In this document: positions 1 to 7,705 of the stretch, one piece after another
Numbering within the stretch: the stretch's first letter is position 1
Layout of the letters: the number at the start of each line of letters is the position of its first letter
IMG/VR virus record: IMGVR_UViG_3300042300_001385
Span: 1-35,934 of that record
Source of the DNA: a virus
Length of the DNA stretch: 35,934 nt
Direction: 5' to 3' (one strand)
Notes under the pieces: generated by a model
What the model saw: only the letters and a program-made list of their open reading frames with translations
The model's database searches: none
Told to the model about the DNA's origin: nothing
Made by a program: the position numbers and the translations under genes

Positions 1-143
1 CGTTCTAATTCGCCGTGGACCACCGCATTTGGCAACGTGGCCCAGGCACAATTGGCATTTGCACGCCAACGCACGTTTGAAGAACCGAACCAAATGGCGT
101 GGTTTTCTGCGGCGACCTCGGCGTTGTCTTGGTGGTATCCCAC
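1..143 (-). CDS. Head-tail connector protein, N-terminal part (cut by window edge)
   Basis: This is the first 47 codons of the gene that is complete at 35449-35823. It starts at a GTG (complement of 141-143) behind a GAGGAA ribosome-binding site. Codon 6 reads GAC (Asp) here and GCG (Ala) in the right-hand copy, the only difference between the copies. It is not broken; the reading frame continues through the circular junction. Confidence 0.9.
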   Translation of the reverse strand, partial: MGYHQDNAEVAAENHAIWFGSSNVRWRANANCAWATLPNAVVHGELE

Positions 144-254
144 GGTTTATTCCTCACCGTCGGGACCGTCGGGGCCAAACAACCAAACCACGATTTTGCG
201 TTCGGCTGCCTTACCGATTCCCTCCACGTCTGCAAAACCTTGGTTGGCTTTGTA
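1..254. repeat. Left copy of the terminal overlap
   Basis: This stretch recurs at the right end of the window, starting at 35681, and differs only at positions 126-127 (TG here, CG there). It cuts a gene at base 1 that is complete at the right end. This is what an overlapping circular assembly gives, rather than a packaged direct terminal repeat, although the two-base difference means the ends came from different molecules or one end carries an error. Confidence 0.95.
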
Positions 255-689
255 GTATTCGACCAACGCGTTGCGGTCTTTAAATCCGGCTTCAACCAGT
301 GCCCGGCCAATGCGTTCTGGCAATCCCGCCAACGTGGTGGTGCCAATCACCTCGTATTGCTTGGTTTGCTCGGGCTGCGGCTCGGGCTCGGGGTCGGGTT
401 GTGCGTTCAAAACGTCGGGGTGCAAATCCTCGTTTACCTCGGGCTCGAGATTATCCTCGAGGGCTGCGGGTTTGGTTTCGGTTGTGCGATCCCGGCGAAC
501 TCGTTTGGTATCTGCGGGCGTCGGCGTTTGTGGTGATCCAACCGCCACGAATTTGACGTCGCCGAAATGGGCCGCCGAAACAATGTTGGAAACGTCGAAC
601 TGCGTTTCCAGTGTTGCGATTGTCTGACCTGGGGCAAAAATGTGCCCGTCAACTGCCAACGCGTGTAATGTAACCAACTCAAATTTCAT
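147..689 (-). CDS. Phage protein with C-terminal helix-hairpin-helix, head-completion position
   Basis: A 180-aa protein starting at the ATG of MKFELVTLHAL, with GGGG eight bases upstream; the longer in-frame start lies inside the upstream terminator and is unlikely. The N-terminal third looks like a small beta domain. Residues 85-125 are acidic and rich in Pro, Glu and Gln. The C-terminal 50 residues form a helix-hairpin-helix-like segment containing GLPERIG and VEGIGKAAERKI, a fold that usually binds DNA without sequence specificity. It lies between the decoration protein and the head-tail connector, the place lambda uses for FI, which assists packaging. No family is recognised with certainty; a role in DNA packaging or head completion is inference. 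Confidence 0.75.
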   Translation of the reverse strand: MKFELVTLHALAVDGHIFAPGQTIATLETQFDVSNIVSAAHFGDVKFVAVGSPQTPTPADTKRVRRDRTTETKPAALEDNLEPEVNEDLHPDVLNAQPDPEPEPQPEQTKQYEVIGTTTLAGLPERIGRALVEAGFKDRNALVEYYKANQGFADVEGIGKAAERKIVVWLFGPDGPDGEE

Positions 690-729
690 GGTATGCCCCG
701 TTGTCCCGTTGTACCGTTGCGTATCTAAA

Positions 730-757
730 CAAAAACGGCGGCGGTTTCCCGCCGCCA
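730..757 (-). terminator. Intrinsic terminator after decoration gene (works both ways)
   Basis: On the minus strand GGCGGCGG-GAAA-CCGCCGCC forms an 8-bp GC stem with a GNRA tetraloop, followed by GTTTTTGTTT. The other strand has ATTTTTG after the same stem, so it can act in both directions. It lies just after the decoration gene and before the helix-hairpin-helix gene, whose leader has three tandem copies of an 8-bp CAACGG-containing unit (about 697-721). Confidence 0.85.
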
Positions 758-789
758 TTTTTGCGTCCCTTTACATTTGCCGTTTGGCG

Positions 790-1137
790 TTAGTTCAACC
801 GAACCAACACCGATGTTTCGTTTGCAACCTTGGCGATTTCCGCCTTGCCAATCTGCGACGTGCCGCCGGTACCACCTGCCACCGCCAATTTCGTGGCGGT
901 GTTGTAGTTCACGGCCGCGCCGGCTGCGAACGTGGTAGCGCTGGCACTATCCACCCGCACCAACGCGTCGGTGGTGATTGCCACGCGTTCGCCCGCTGCA
1001 TAATCGCTAGTGTGGCAAACGTAGGCGCTTTTGCCTGAACCGGTAAAAACAATGTCACCGGTCAAACCCGCGGCGGCTGCGGTGTGTTCCTCGCGGCCGG
1101 AAAATCCGCCCAAATCCCTTACCAATTCATTGGCCAT
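790..1137 (-). CDS. Capsid decoration (cement) protein, DUF2190-like
   Basis: A 115-aa protein with the pattern of DUF2190-type capsid decoration proteins: Gly, Ala, Thr and Val rich, with short beta repeats such as LTGDIVFTGSGKSAYV, AAGERVAITTDALVRV and FAAGAAVNYNTATKLAV. Such proteins coat and stabilise the expanded head. It directly follows the capsid polyprotein, a typical place. Two hairpins precede it and a strong terminator follows it, suggesting its mRNA is defined separately from its neighbours. Assignment rests on pattern and position. Confidence 0.8.
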   Translation of the reverse strand: MANELVRDLGGFSGREEHTAAAAGLTGDIVFTGSGKSAYVCHTSDYAAGERVAITTDALVRVDSASATTFAAGAAVNYNTATKLAVAGGTGGTSQIGKAEIAKVANETSVLVRLN

Positions 1138-1171
1138 TTTACTGGTTCCCTAAATTCGAACGACTTACAAA

Positions 1172-1238
1172 GGTGTGCTGCTGTACACCGTAGCAAACGC
1201 CGTGGAGGGTGTTGTTCCTCCACCCGTCCACGGCGTTT
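1172..1238 (-). promoter_or_regulatory. Two tandem RNA hairpins between capsid and decoration genes
   Basis: The 114-base gap holds two inverted repeats in transcription order: a perfect 12-bp stem (AAACGCCGTGGA at 1195-1206 with TCCACGGCGTTT at 1227-1238) whose loop contains a smaller GGGTG/CACCC hairpin, then GGTGT/ACACC (1172-1189) followed by TTTGT. The U-tract is weak, so I read this as a partial terminator, processing site or stability element rather than a full stop. Confidence 0.6.
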
Positions 1239-1251
1239 CACAACGGATTGT

Positions 1252-3621
1252 TTAGGCTCGGCATTGAACCAACGCGGCGGCTTTGAGAATCCCAACCCCC
1301 ACGTCGTGGGCAATGTCCCAACCGTAGCCAAATTCACCCGGGCCAGTTAGTGGCCGGGCTCGGATTGCTGGAGCGCGGCCCGTCCCTCGACGATAGCCAA
1401 CCTGTAGCCCCATTTGGCCGGATTGCTCGCCAACGTAGTACGTGCTGGCGCTGCCGGTCGTTTTGACCTCGGTGTCTGGATTTACAACACCAATATCGAG
1501 GCGGGCATCGCTTCGAAGTGTGTACTCCCCATCGTGCGGGTTCACGTTGCCGGTTGCTGTGGTGTTGCCGTGCACCACGGTTGCCGATGCGGTGATCTGC
1601 TTTCCGAGTCCCCGCAAACGACGGGGGACAATCAACCACCCGGCCATCATGTTTTTGGCTTTGGCCTGGCCTGATTTGTTTTTCACCGTCTGTTGGGCCA
1701 ACGCTGCCTCGGCAACGCTCAATCCCTCGAGGCTTAGCGGGTTTGACAAAACCAAATTCCCACGGCTGGCATGGAACAACGGCACCCCGTCCTTCAGGTT
1801 ACCGTTGGTTTGCAGCACGCTGTAGATGAGGTCGGGCACCAATTCGGCCGCCAAAATGCCCATTTGCGAGGGCATCATTTGGTTGGCGCCAACAGTATCG
1901 TTGATAATGTCCATTTCATCCATAACGAACCGGCCGGTGTACCGGTTGATGGCGTAGGCATCGCCGAAATCGGCAATGTCAATGTCCTTGGCCGTGGTGC
2001 CCTTGACGTGCTTGCGCAATCCCTGGGTCATATCTAACCCAATCGGCTGGTTCAATCGGAAATCGTTCCAATCGGCTTGGGAAGTCCAACCTCGGGTTGA
2101 ATCCTGGAATTCCATATAACCCTGAATCAACCCCACCGACACGATGGCGCCGAATACTCGGGGCAAATAGGGCGTGGAAAACGCACGTTGGACCATTTCT
2201 TCAACGTCCCCGGAGTCCCGGTTGCCGTCGATTTCCAAAATGCGTTCACACGTACGGGCCGCGCTGTCGGAATAAAACCGGCGGCCAACGTCGATGTGTT
2301 GCTCCAGTTCCGAATTGCCCTCTCCGCCAATCTCGGCATTGAACCGGTACAACCAACCGCACCCGCTGCGCTCGAGGACCACCCGGGCGGATTCCGTTCC
2401 GAGAACCGGGTTTTGCAAGTTGATGCCCGCACGCATTAGAACGGCGGCCTGCAGAGCTTCAACGCCAACGCGTCGTTTGCTGTGCACGGCGGGGGCTCGG
2501 TTTACACCGTCACCGCTTTGGGCGGTTTGGTGCGCGGCGGATTGTCCGCGCATTCGTTCCAAGACAGCCAAACCGAATTGCTCGGGGGTCAAACCGTCGT
2601 TGATTGCTCGGGTCACCAATTCTTCGGGTTCGCCCTGGCCTAGTTCGCGGATCCGGCCAACGCGTGCGCGTTCCTCGCGGCGGGCGGTTTCGATTTGTTC
2701 GGCCGTCGCGGAACTTCCGGCACGTTCGGCGGCTCGGCGGTCGGCTTGCTCGAGCGCCTCACGTGCACCGGTGCGGTGTGCCCGTTGTGTGGTTTGCGAT
2801 TCCCCGCCGTCGGTATCGTCGGCGTCGTTATCGTCGGGGCCCTCGGCGTTTTGTTTCGCCACAACTGCGCGAACGGCTCGTCGGGCTGATTGGCGTTGCT
2901 TTTGGTCCGCGCTGGTACCTTGGGCTGTGTTGCGGGGTTGGCCGCGTTTAACTCTGGTTTTCATATCGTCCCTGCTTGTTGAAATTGGCCCACCTGTGCC
3001 GGGTGTTTGCTCCAATTGTGCTGCAATACCTTTTGCTGTCCTAATTTGAGAACGAATAACCGCCCTCGGGTCGGCCCCAAAATCAACAACGCTGGTTTCC
3101 TGTGCTGCCCATTTTTCAACAACTCGCATTGGCCTGTCGATGGCGGTGTATTTCCGCCCGTCGAACTCGGCCGATTGGCCGGGCTGCAACGTGGTGGTGT
3201 CTGCCATGCGGTAGGTTGCTCCAATGGAAACCTCGTCCAAATGCCCCTCGCTAACGCGTTGGTATATTTCTTGCACGTCGGCTGCGGCACTGAATTGCAA
3301 AACCGCGTTGACCTCGGTTTCGCTGATTTCGAAATCTGTAACCCGCCCAATAACCCCCCGGGCCGAATAGGAATTATGATCGACACGCAACGGCATTTTT
3401 CGCGGTTCGATCATTCCCGCGGGTAGCAACACCTCGTCGATGTAGCCGTACTCTCCGTTTCCCATATCGTCCCAAATTGCGACGGGGGTATCGGTGGCAA
3501 TTGTTGCCCGGACTGTTCGCGCCTTGGCGTCCAGTGTGCCCGGTGCCTTAGCTGGTGCGGCTCGGCGCTGGGCGGTTTTGGTCGATCGAGACTTGCGACG
3601 GATAGCGGTTTTTTGGGCCAT
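1252..3621 (-). CDS. Prohead protease / scaffold / major capsid protein fusion
   Basis: One 789-aa reading frame joins three functions. Residues 35-195 look like an HK97-type prohead protease: His82 in RVDHN and the nucleophile Ser132 in the EVSIG motif, followed by VVDFGADP. Residues 200-370 are charged, Ala, Arg, Glu and Gln rich and probably helical, as scaffolds are. Residues 380-789 form the capsid domain (YLPRVFGAIV, QMMPSQMGILAAELVPDLIYSVL). Protease and capsid fused this way is a known arrangement in some phages. The protease would cut itself and the scaffold away during head maturation. It sits three bases after the portal gene. The cleavage sites and the identity of the Ser/His pair are inference. 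Confidence 0.9.
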   Translation of the reverse strand: MAQKTAIRRKSRSTKTAQRRAAPAKAPGTLDAKARTVRATIATDTPVAIWDDMGNGEYGYIDEVLLPAGMIEPRKMPLRVDHNSYSARGVIGRVTDFEISETEVNAVLQFSAAADVQEIYQRVSEGHLDEVSIGATYRMADTTTLQPGQSAEFDGRKYTAIDRPMRVVEKWAAQETSVVDFGADPRAVIRSQIRTAKGIAAQLEQTPGTGGPISTSRDDMKTRVKRGQPRNTAQGTSADQKQRQSARRAVRAVVAKQNAEGPDDNDADDTDGGESQTTQRAHRTGAREALEQADRRAAERAGSSATAEQIETARREERARVGRIRELGQGEPEELVTRAINDGLTPEQFGLAVLERMRGQSAAHQTAQSGDGVNRAPAVHSKRRVGVEALQAAVLMRAGINLQNPVLGTESARVVLERSGCGWLYRFNAEIGGEGNSELEQHIDVGRRFYSDSAARTCERILEIDGNRDSGDVEEMVQRAFSTPYLPRVFGAIVSVGLIQGYMEFQDSTRGWTSQADWNDFRLNQPIGLDMTQGLRKHVKGTTAKDIDIADFGDAYAINRYTGRFVMDEMDIINDTVGANQMMPSQMGILAAELVPDLIYSVLQTNGNLKDGVPLFHASRGNLVLSNPLSLEGLSVAEAALAQQTVKNKSGQAKAKNMMAGWLIVPRRLRGLGKQITASATVVHGNTTATGNVNPHDGEYTLRSDARLDIGVVNPDTEVKTTGSASTYYVGEQSGQMGLQVGYRRGTGRAPAIRARPLTGPGEFGYGWDIAHDVGVGILKAAALVQCRA

Positions 3622-3624
3622 GGT

Positions 3625-5124
3625 CTAGGGTTGCTCCAATTCGGTTTGGGTATCAATCGCGGGCGTGCCTGGTGTTGCGTCGATTGGATCGGATATTTGA
3701 TTCAATGCGGCGATTTCCTCGGGGGTAAACGTGGTTGGAACGCTGCCAAATAGGATTGGCAAACCCAATTTTTGGAGGGCTTGGTTGTCTTTTGAACGAA
3801 TCCGCAACGTTTCCTCCGGGCGGCGTCCATCGGCGACGATGGCCTCGGATAATGCCAACGTCCCGTTTTCGAGCTTGATTCGCTCGGCCATGGCATCCTT
3901 CAAATGGTCCACCGGTGGCGGTTTCGGCCACGTCCACGAAATGGGCAGCACAATGTTTGGAAACTCAAACGCCAAACGTTCCCATTTGTTTTGCCGTGGG
4001 GTTGGTCCAATCACGCCACTGTATTGGGCAATCCGAACCAAACGCCGAACAATCGCGTTTAAAAACCGGCGTTCCAATTTTGCCTGCAGACGTTCAACCG
4101 CTTTGGCGTACCTCGAACCGTCAAAACGGGCCGAACTCATGTTATGGTTTGACGCGTCTTTTCTTAAAATCATCCACGGCATTTCCAACGCGTTGCCCAA
4201 ATCGGTCATTTTTTCTTTTCGGTATTCTCGGTAGGTCACGGCCGGTTGGTGTGCTGGTATGCCCTTGGGTTCCCAACCCGGTGCGATGTACTTTTCAACC
4301 CGGCGTTGAACTTTACGCGTGGTTTGGCTCGGTTCGGCAAACTCTGAATCGGGGTGATTGGTACAAAAATAAACCGCGTGGTCTGCGGCGGCTCGGGCCG
4401 CGTCTTGAACCTGTTCGTCGTAGTCCCTCAAATCCGCCGCGGGTTGTAGTACGCTTGCGAAACCTGGAAACCCACGGCGTTGCATCGCAAATTTCCGGCG
4501 GTAGTAGTGCAAACACAAACTCGCGGGCAATCGATCTTTTGCGGTTGGGTTGGTCGGGTCAAAAACTCGGTAGTGCGTCACCTTTCCCCGGTCGTCGGTT
4601 TCAACTCCACTGTGCACGTTTTTGGCCAACAACGTGGTGTCCAACGCTTCCGGCCCAAGGTCTAAAATCTGGTAATCGCTCACGCTGCGGCCAACGATTT
4701 CACGCGCGAAAATTTCGCCGTAAATCATGTATTGGGCCACCCAACCGTCTAGCAAATCGACCAACGATAAACCGGCCTGGTATTCGCAACGCTCGGCCCA
4801 TTGCCAAAACAAAGCCTCGATTTCGTCGTTGAACGCGTTGTCCTCGGTCAACACCTGTAAGGCTGGCCCCCGGGCGCTTACCACGTTGGTTTGTTGGGTC
4901 TCAATCGCCGAGTCCAAAACCCCGTTGTTGATAGCTTCGTGCCGAACGCGTCGGTGTAGCTCCACCAAATCGGTGCGCAAATCCTGTAACGGGTTGTCGC
5001 TGGCCTGTTCCCAGTGCGAATAATTCAACCGATCCGTTTGGGCCGCTTCCCAATGTCGGCGAGTGCCGCGTTGGTTCTGGATTGCGGAAACTTCCCATAC
5101 ACCCCACGTTGGTTGGTCGGCCAT
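3625..5124 (-). CDS. Portal protein, lambda gpB type
   Basis: A 499-aa portal protein, the dodecameric ring through which DNA enters the head. Start chosen at the ATG of MADQPTWGVWEVS, which has AGGGGA just upstream and lies one base after the stop of the gpW-like gene; the in-frame extension upstream overlaps that gene. Lambda-type portal features include LVELHRRVRHEAINNGVLDSA near the N-terminus, DLGPEALD, the LCLHYYRRKFAMQRRGFPGFASVLQ block, and a C-terminal part typical of the family. Length and neighbours (W before, protease and capsid after) match lambda order. Very likely. Confidence 0.93.
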   Translation of the reverse strand: MADQPTWGVWEVSAIQNQRGTRRHWEAAQTDRLNYSHWEQASDNPLQDLRTDLVELHRRVRHEAINNGVLDSAIETQQTNVVSARGPALQVLTEDNAFNDEIEALFWQWAERCEYQAGLSLVDLLDGWVAQYMIYGEIFAREIVGRSVSDYQILDLGPEALDTTLLAKNVHSGVETDDRGKVTHYRVFDPTNPTAKDRLPASLCLHYYRRKFAMQRRGFPGFASVLQPAADLRDYDEQVQDAARAAADHAVYFCTNHPDSEFAEPSQTTRKVQRRVEKYIAPGWEPKGIPAHQPAVTYREYRKEKMTDLGNALEMPWMILRKDASNHNMSSARFDGSRYAKAVERLQAKLERRFLNAIVRRLVRIAQYSGVIGPTPRQNKWERLAFEFPNIVLPISWTWPKPPPVDHLKDAMAERIKLENGTLALSEAIVADGRRPEETLRIRSKDNQALQKLGLPILFGSVPTTFTPEEIAALNQISDPIDATPGTPAIDTQTELEQP

Positions 5125-5125
5125 G

Positions 5126-5398
5126 CTATCCCCTGCGGTACTCGATTGGACGCTCGAAAACTGGCCCCTTTGCGGCGGCTCGGCGTTGGTTGCACGTTTT
5201 GACGATTTGCTGCAACGCCATGGTCGCCCCTTGGCGATCAAATCGGATAGAGTCCCCGCCGTCGAATTGCGTGTCGGGGGTGGTGGCGATAATCAACAGA
5301 CACGATTGGGCCAACGTGGCCGCCGTGGTGTGGTTTCCCGCTTCAAACGCGGCGATTGCTGCATCGGTTTTGGTCTGTAGGTCTGCTAAGTTGGCCAT
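5126..5398 (-). CDS. gpW-like head-to-tail joining protein
   Basis: A 90-aa protein directly before the portal gene, as lambda W lies before B. It has an N-terminal helix pair (ANLADLQTKTDAAIAAFEAG), a short segment FDGGDSIRFDRQGATMA, and a helix ALQQIVKTCNQRR followed by a basic tail, matching the length and pattern of gpW proteins. gpW joins filled heads to tails. It ends one base before the portal ATG, so the two are probably translationally coupled. Identification is from pattern and synteny. Confidence 0.75.
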   Translation of the reverse strand: MANLADLQTKTDAAIAAFEAGNHTTAATLAQSCLLIIATTPDTQFDGGDSIRFDRQGATMALQQIVKTCNQRRAAAKGPVFERPIEYRRG

Positions 5399-5433
5399 GG
5401 TCCCCCGAGTTTATGGCGTGGCCCTCGGGTGTC

Positions 5434-5679
5434 CTAGCTTTGGCCCGGCGTCCAATGTCGGCACAAATCAAATGGGCCAGTGCTTGCCCGGCGATCCCTG
5501 GGAACGGTGTTCGGGTTTTCGGCCCAACACTCGCGGCTGTACTGGTTAAAGTTTTCGGTTGGTTCTTTATGGCGCACGTGTTGAACCGCGGCCGTATCAA
5601 TCCAAAACCGGCACGTCCCACACCGCCCTGGTAAAAATTCGGGGCGTGGTGGTAGCCCATCCATGGGGTTTGGCTTCAT
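5434..5679 (-). CDS. Small putative zinc-binding phage protein
   Basis: An 81-aa protein with Cys pairs suited to a zinc site: GRCGTCRFW at residues 19-27, then ECW and DLCRHW further on. It lies between the methyltransferase and the gpW-like gene, 12 bases after the former. Similar CGTCRFW proteins occur widely in phages, without a settled function to my knowledge. The overlapping longer frame on the same strand lacks any recognisable pattern and is a shadow. Confidence 0.7.
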   Translation of the reverse strand: MKPNPMDGLPPRPEFLPGRCGTCRFWIDTAAVQHVRHKEPTENFNQYSRECWAENPNTVPRDRRASTGPFDLCRHWTPGQS

Positions 5680-5691
5680 TTTTTGGTCCTC

Positions 5692-6939
5692 TCAAAACAA
5701 ATCCAATTGGCGGCCATGATTTACAACCCTAGCGTGGGCTGCCCTCACGCGTCGGCGTGCTTTGGCCATGTGTGCTTTGTCCAATTCGATGCCAACGAAT
5801 CGAAACCCGGTCGAAATGGCGGCAACGCCCGTGGTTCCTGAACCCAAAAACGGATCCAAAACCACGCCGCCGGCGGGGGTAATCAAACGCACCAATTGCC
5901 GCATTAAATCAACTGGTTTAACCGTCGGGTGGTCGTTTATATCCTCCAACCCGCTATCGCGTTCGGCTCGGGTCGGCTTGGGAACGTAACACACCCGCGC
6001 GGCATCCTGCAACACCCGGCACGCGTCCGGGCTTGCATCGTGCCAAACGTTGGTTGGCCATCGTCCGGTTCCGGCCTGGCACGCTCCAACGTTCAACGCA
6101 CCGGTCCCAAACTCCAAAACAGTCTCGGCCACGGTACCGGCCAACGGTTTGCGGGCCAGTGTTATCGGTTCACATGCAGGCTTAATTGCGGTGTACCAAC
6201 CTTTCCAGGCCAAACCCTCGGGCGTCGACGGCTCGGTTATCTCGATTTCCTTGTGGGTGGTGTTCCGTTTGTTTTGGGCTGCAATCGCCACGGGGCGGTC
6301 GGTTTTCAAATCGTGGGCCCGCCTGGTTGCTATCACTTTGCGTTTGGCCAGATTTTCGCTCTCCACGCTTCGCTGGTTCGTTTCGGCTTCAACCCACGCC
6401 GGAACGTCGGCGAACAAATGGCGGCAATGCTCCAAATGTTCACGCGTCATTATTGCCGGTTGGCTTTTAGGGCTCACGTAATGGCCCCCCATGTTCGTGC
6501 CTGTGGCCACGTCGATTTGTTTGGCGGTAACACCTTGGGAACGCACCCATTCTGTAAACCGCAAACGGCGGGCTCGCTGTTTGTCTTTTGCGTCGGTGGC
6601 GTCGATTGCTTTGGACACGTCCAACGCTTTGGGGTATCCCGTGGCGTAAACCCACAAAATCAAATCTCTGATTTCGAACCCGGCGTCCTCGATTGCTGCG
6701 GCCATCCGGTGTTGTGTTCGAGTCCCCGCAAACGCCAAAACATGGCCGCCTGGTTTCAACACCCGCAAACATTCACGCCACACGCCCACGCCTGGCACCG
6801 CGGCATCCCATTTTTTGCCCATGAAACCTAAACCATAGGGCGGATCGGTGACAATCGCGTCCACGGATCCCGATTGCACCCGCTGCAACACCTGCTCGCA
6901 ATCGCCACGCAACAATCGAAACGGCCGGGCGTTAAACAT
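5692..6939 (-). CDS. DNA adenine-N6 methyltransferase (beta class) with C-terminal clamp motif
   Basis: A 415-aa methyltransferase transferring a methyl group from S-adenosylmethionine to DNA. The catalytic DPPY motif (residues 32-35) comes before the cofactor motif DPFLGSGTT (362-370), the order of the beta class; DPPY rather than SPPY favours adenine as target. Between them lie HVLAFAGTRT and ATGYPKALDVSKAID, usual in phage methylases, and HPTVKPVDLM (337-346). The last five residues are QLDLF, the bacterial sliding-clamp-binding pentapeptide. Start chosen at the ATG that overlaps the previous stop in ATGTTTAA. No restriction enzyme gene is next to it, so I read it as an orphan that protects or marks phage DNA. 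Target sequence unknown. Confidence 0.93.
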   Translation of the reverse strand: MFNARPFRLLRGDCEQVLQRVQSGSVDAIVTDPPYGLGFMGKKWDAAVPGVGVWRECLRVLKPGGHVLAFAGTRTQHRMAAAIEDAGFEIRDLILWVYATGYPKALDVSKAIDATDAKDKQRARRLRFTEWVRSQGVTAKQIDVATGTNMGGHYVSPKSQPAIMTREHLEHCRHLFADVPAWVEAETNQRSVESENLAKRKVIATRRAHDLKTDRPVAIAAQNKRNTTHKEIEITEPSTPEGLAWKGWYTAIKPACEPITLARKPLAGTVAETVLEFGTGALNVGACQAGTGRWPTNVWHDASPDACRVLQDAARVCYVPKPTRAERDSGLEDINDHPTVKPVDLMRQLVRLITPAGGVVLDPFLGSGTTGVAAISTGFRFVGIELDKAHMAKARRRVRAAHARVVNHGRQLDLF

Positions 6940-7210
6940 TAAATATTTCCCGCCTGGCTGCGCAAACCAAACGACGGTTGGTGGCGATTTTGTAGCCACA
7001 CTCGGGGCATTTGGTAGGGTTTTTCAATCGTTTTGCGTATTCGCCACGTCTCTGGCTCGGGTGCCGTTCTCGGCAACGCTTGACGGTCGAAACGCTCACA
7101 CCGTAGGTTTCGGCCAATTGTGGGGCTGTTAGGCTGCTACGTGCAATTGCTTTAATGGTTTCCGGGTCCAATCTTTTCAACGCGGGTTTCATCTTGGCTT
7201 TATATGGCAT
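6932..7210 (-). CDS. Small HTH protein with zinc ribbon
   Basis: A 92-aa protein with a helix-turn-helix (SSLTAPQLAETYGVSVSTVKRC, about residues 24-45) and a C-terminal CPEC...C segment (KCPECGYKIATNRRLVC) that could bind zinc. The same plan, HTH then Cys-rich tail, occurs in the gene at 22602-22886. It overlaps the methyltransferase start by eight bases (ATGTTTAA), so the two are probably co-translated. It may be a regulator; direct evidence for a target is lacking. Confidence 0.75.
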   Translation of the reverse strand: MPYKAKMKPALKRLDPETIKAIARSSLTAPQLAETYGVSVSTVKRCRERHPSQRRGEYAKRLKNPTKCPECGYKIATNRRLVCAARREIFNV

Positions 7211-7237
7211 CGGTTCAATTTTTATGGCTTTGGTTTT

Positions 7238-7618
7238 TTACAAACCGTCGTTTACCGGGTCTCGTGCCCCTAATTTGGTCAACGTGGAGACAACCACGCG
7301 GAACGCGTCTCTGTGTGCCTCGAGCTTTGCGAACAAACACTCCCTTTTGCGTTCTCTATCATTCAAACCTTCTGTCAAATGTAAAACGTTGGCATCCAAC
7401 CGGTTGGCTATGCTTTTGCTTTCTTCCAATTCCTGTTTGGTTGCTTCTAGTTCCCCGGCAAGTTGAATAATCTGGTTACCCAACTGAATTATTTGTCGGT
7501 GGTAGTCGCTGTTTTCAGCAGTCAACTCTTTTAGTGTTTCCTCGAAATGCGTGTTCACCTGTTTTTGAATATCTACCGGATAAAGATACTTAAACAACCT
7601 TAATGGGATAAACTTCAT
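7238..7618 (-). CDS. Coiled-coil protein of unknown function
   Basis: A 126-aa protein. After a basic, hydrophobic start (KFIPLRLFKYLYPV) about 90 residues form a heptad-patterned helix, for example LKELTAENSDYHRQIIQLG and LEATKQELEESKSIANRLD. Its ATG overlaps the stop of a tiny lipoprotein gene (ATGA). No family is recognised. Co-translation with a lipoprotein and closeness to two membrane-anchored products suggest work at the inner face of the membrane, but this is inference. Confidence 0.7.
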   Translation of the reverse strand: MKFIPLRLFKYLYPVDIQKQVNTHFEETLKELTAENSDYHRQIIQLGNQIIQLAGELEATKQELEESKSIANRLDANVLHLTEGLNDRERKRECLFAKLEAHRDAFRVVVSTLTKLGARDPVNDGL

Positions 7619-7701
7619 AGCGTTGGCCCTCGGCTATCCGCGGCACAACTGGCCACGATAGCGATAAAAGGAAAAAACAGAACAAAGAAAAAAAAGCCCA
7701 T
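7615..7701 (-). CDS. 28-aa putative lipoprotein
   Basis: A short frame: Met-Gly, a run of hydrophobic residues (FFFFVLFFPFIAIV), then the lipobox-like VASC followed by AADSRGPTL and stop. The Cys is at residue 19, so the mature peptide after signal-peptidase II cleavage would have only about ten residues. Its stop overlaps the ATG of the coiled-coil gene (ATGA), and it starts five bases after the HNH gene stop, which argues for a real coupled gene. There is no strong ribosome-binding site. Too short for family assignment. Confidence 0.55.
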   Translation of the reverse strand: MGFFFFVLFFPFIAIVASCAADSRGPTL

Positions 7702-7705
7702 GATT

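Noticed and set aside
1-254. Packaged direct terminal repeat
   Set aside because: The repeat cuts two coupled genes in the head block and contains a mismatch; overlap of a circular assembly explains it better. Read coverage would decide.
5-346. 113-aa minus-strand frame at the left end (and its twin at 35685-35915)
   Set aside because: Another frame of the connector and helix-hairpin-helix genes; it has no motif and conflicts with both.
2294-3049. 251-aa plus-strand frame
   Set aside because: Antisense to the scaffold part of the capsid fusion; low-complexity Arg, Ser and Ala.
3915-4832. 305-aa plus-strand frame
   Set aside because: Lies wholly inside the portal gene; mirror of its codon use, with no ribosome-binding site or known motif.
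5929-6831. 300-aa plus-strand frame
   Set aside because: Antisense to the methyltransferase with its conserved motifs; composition Cys, His and Phe-rich, as shadows of GC-rich genes are.
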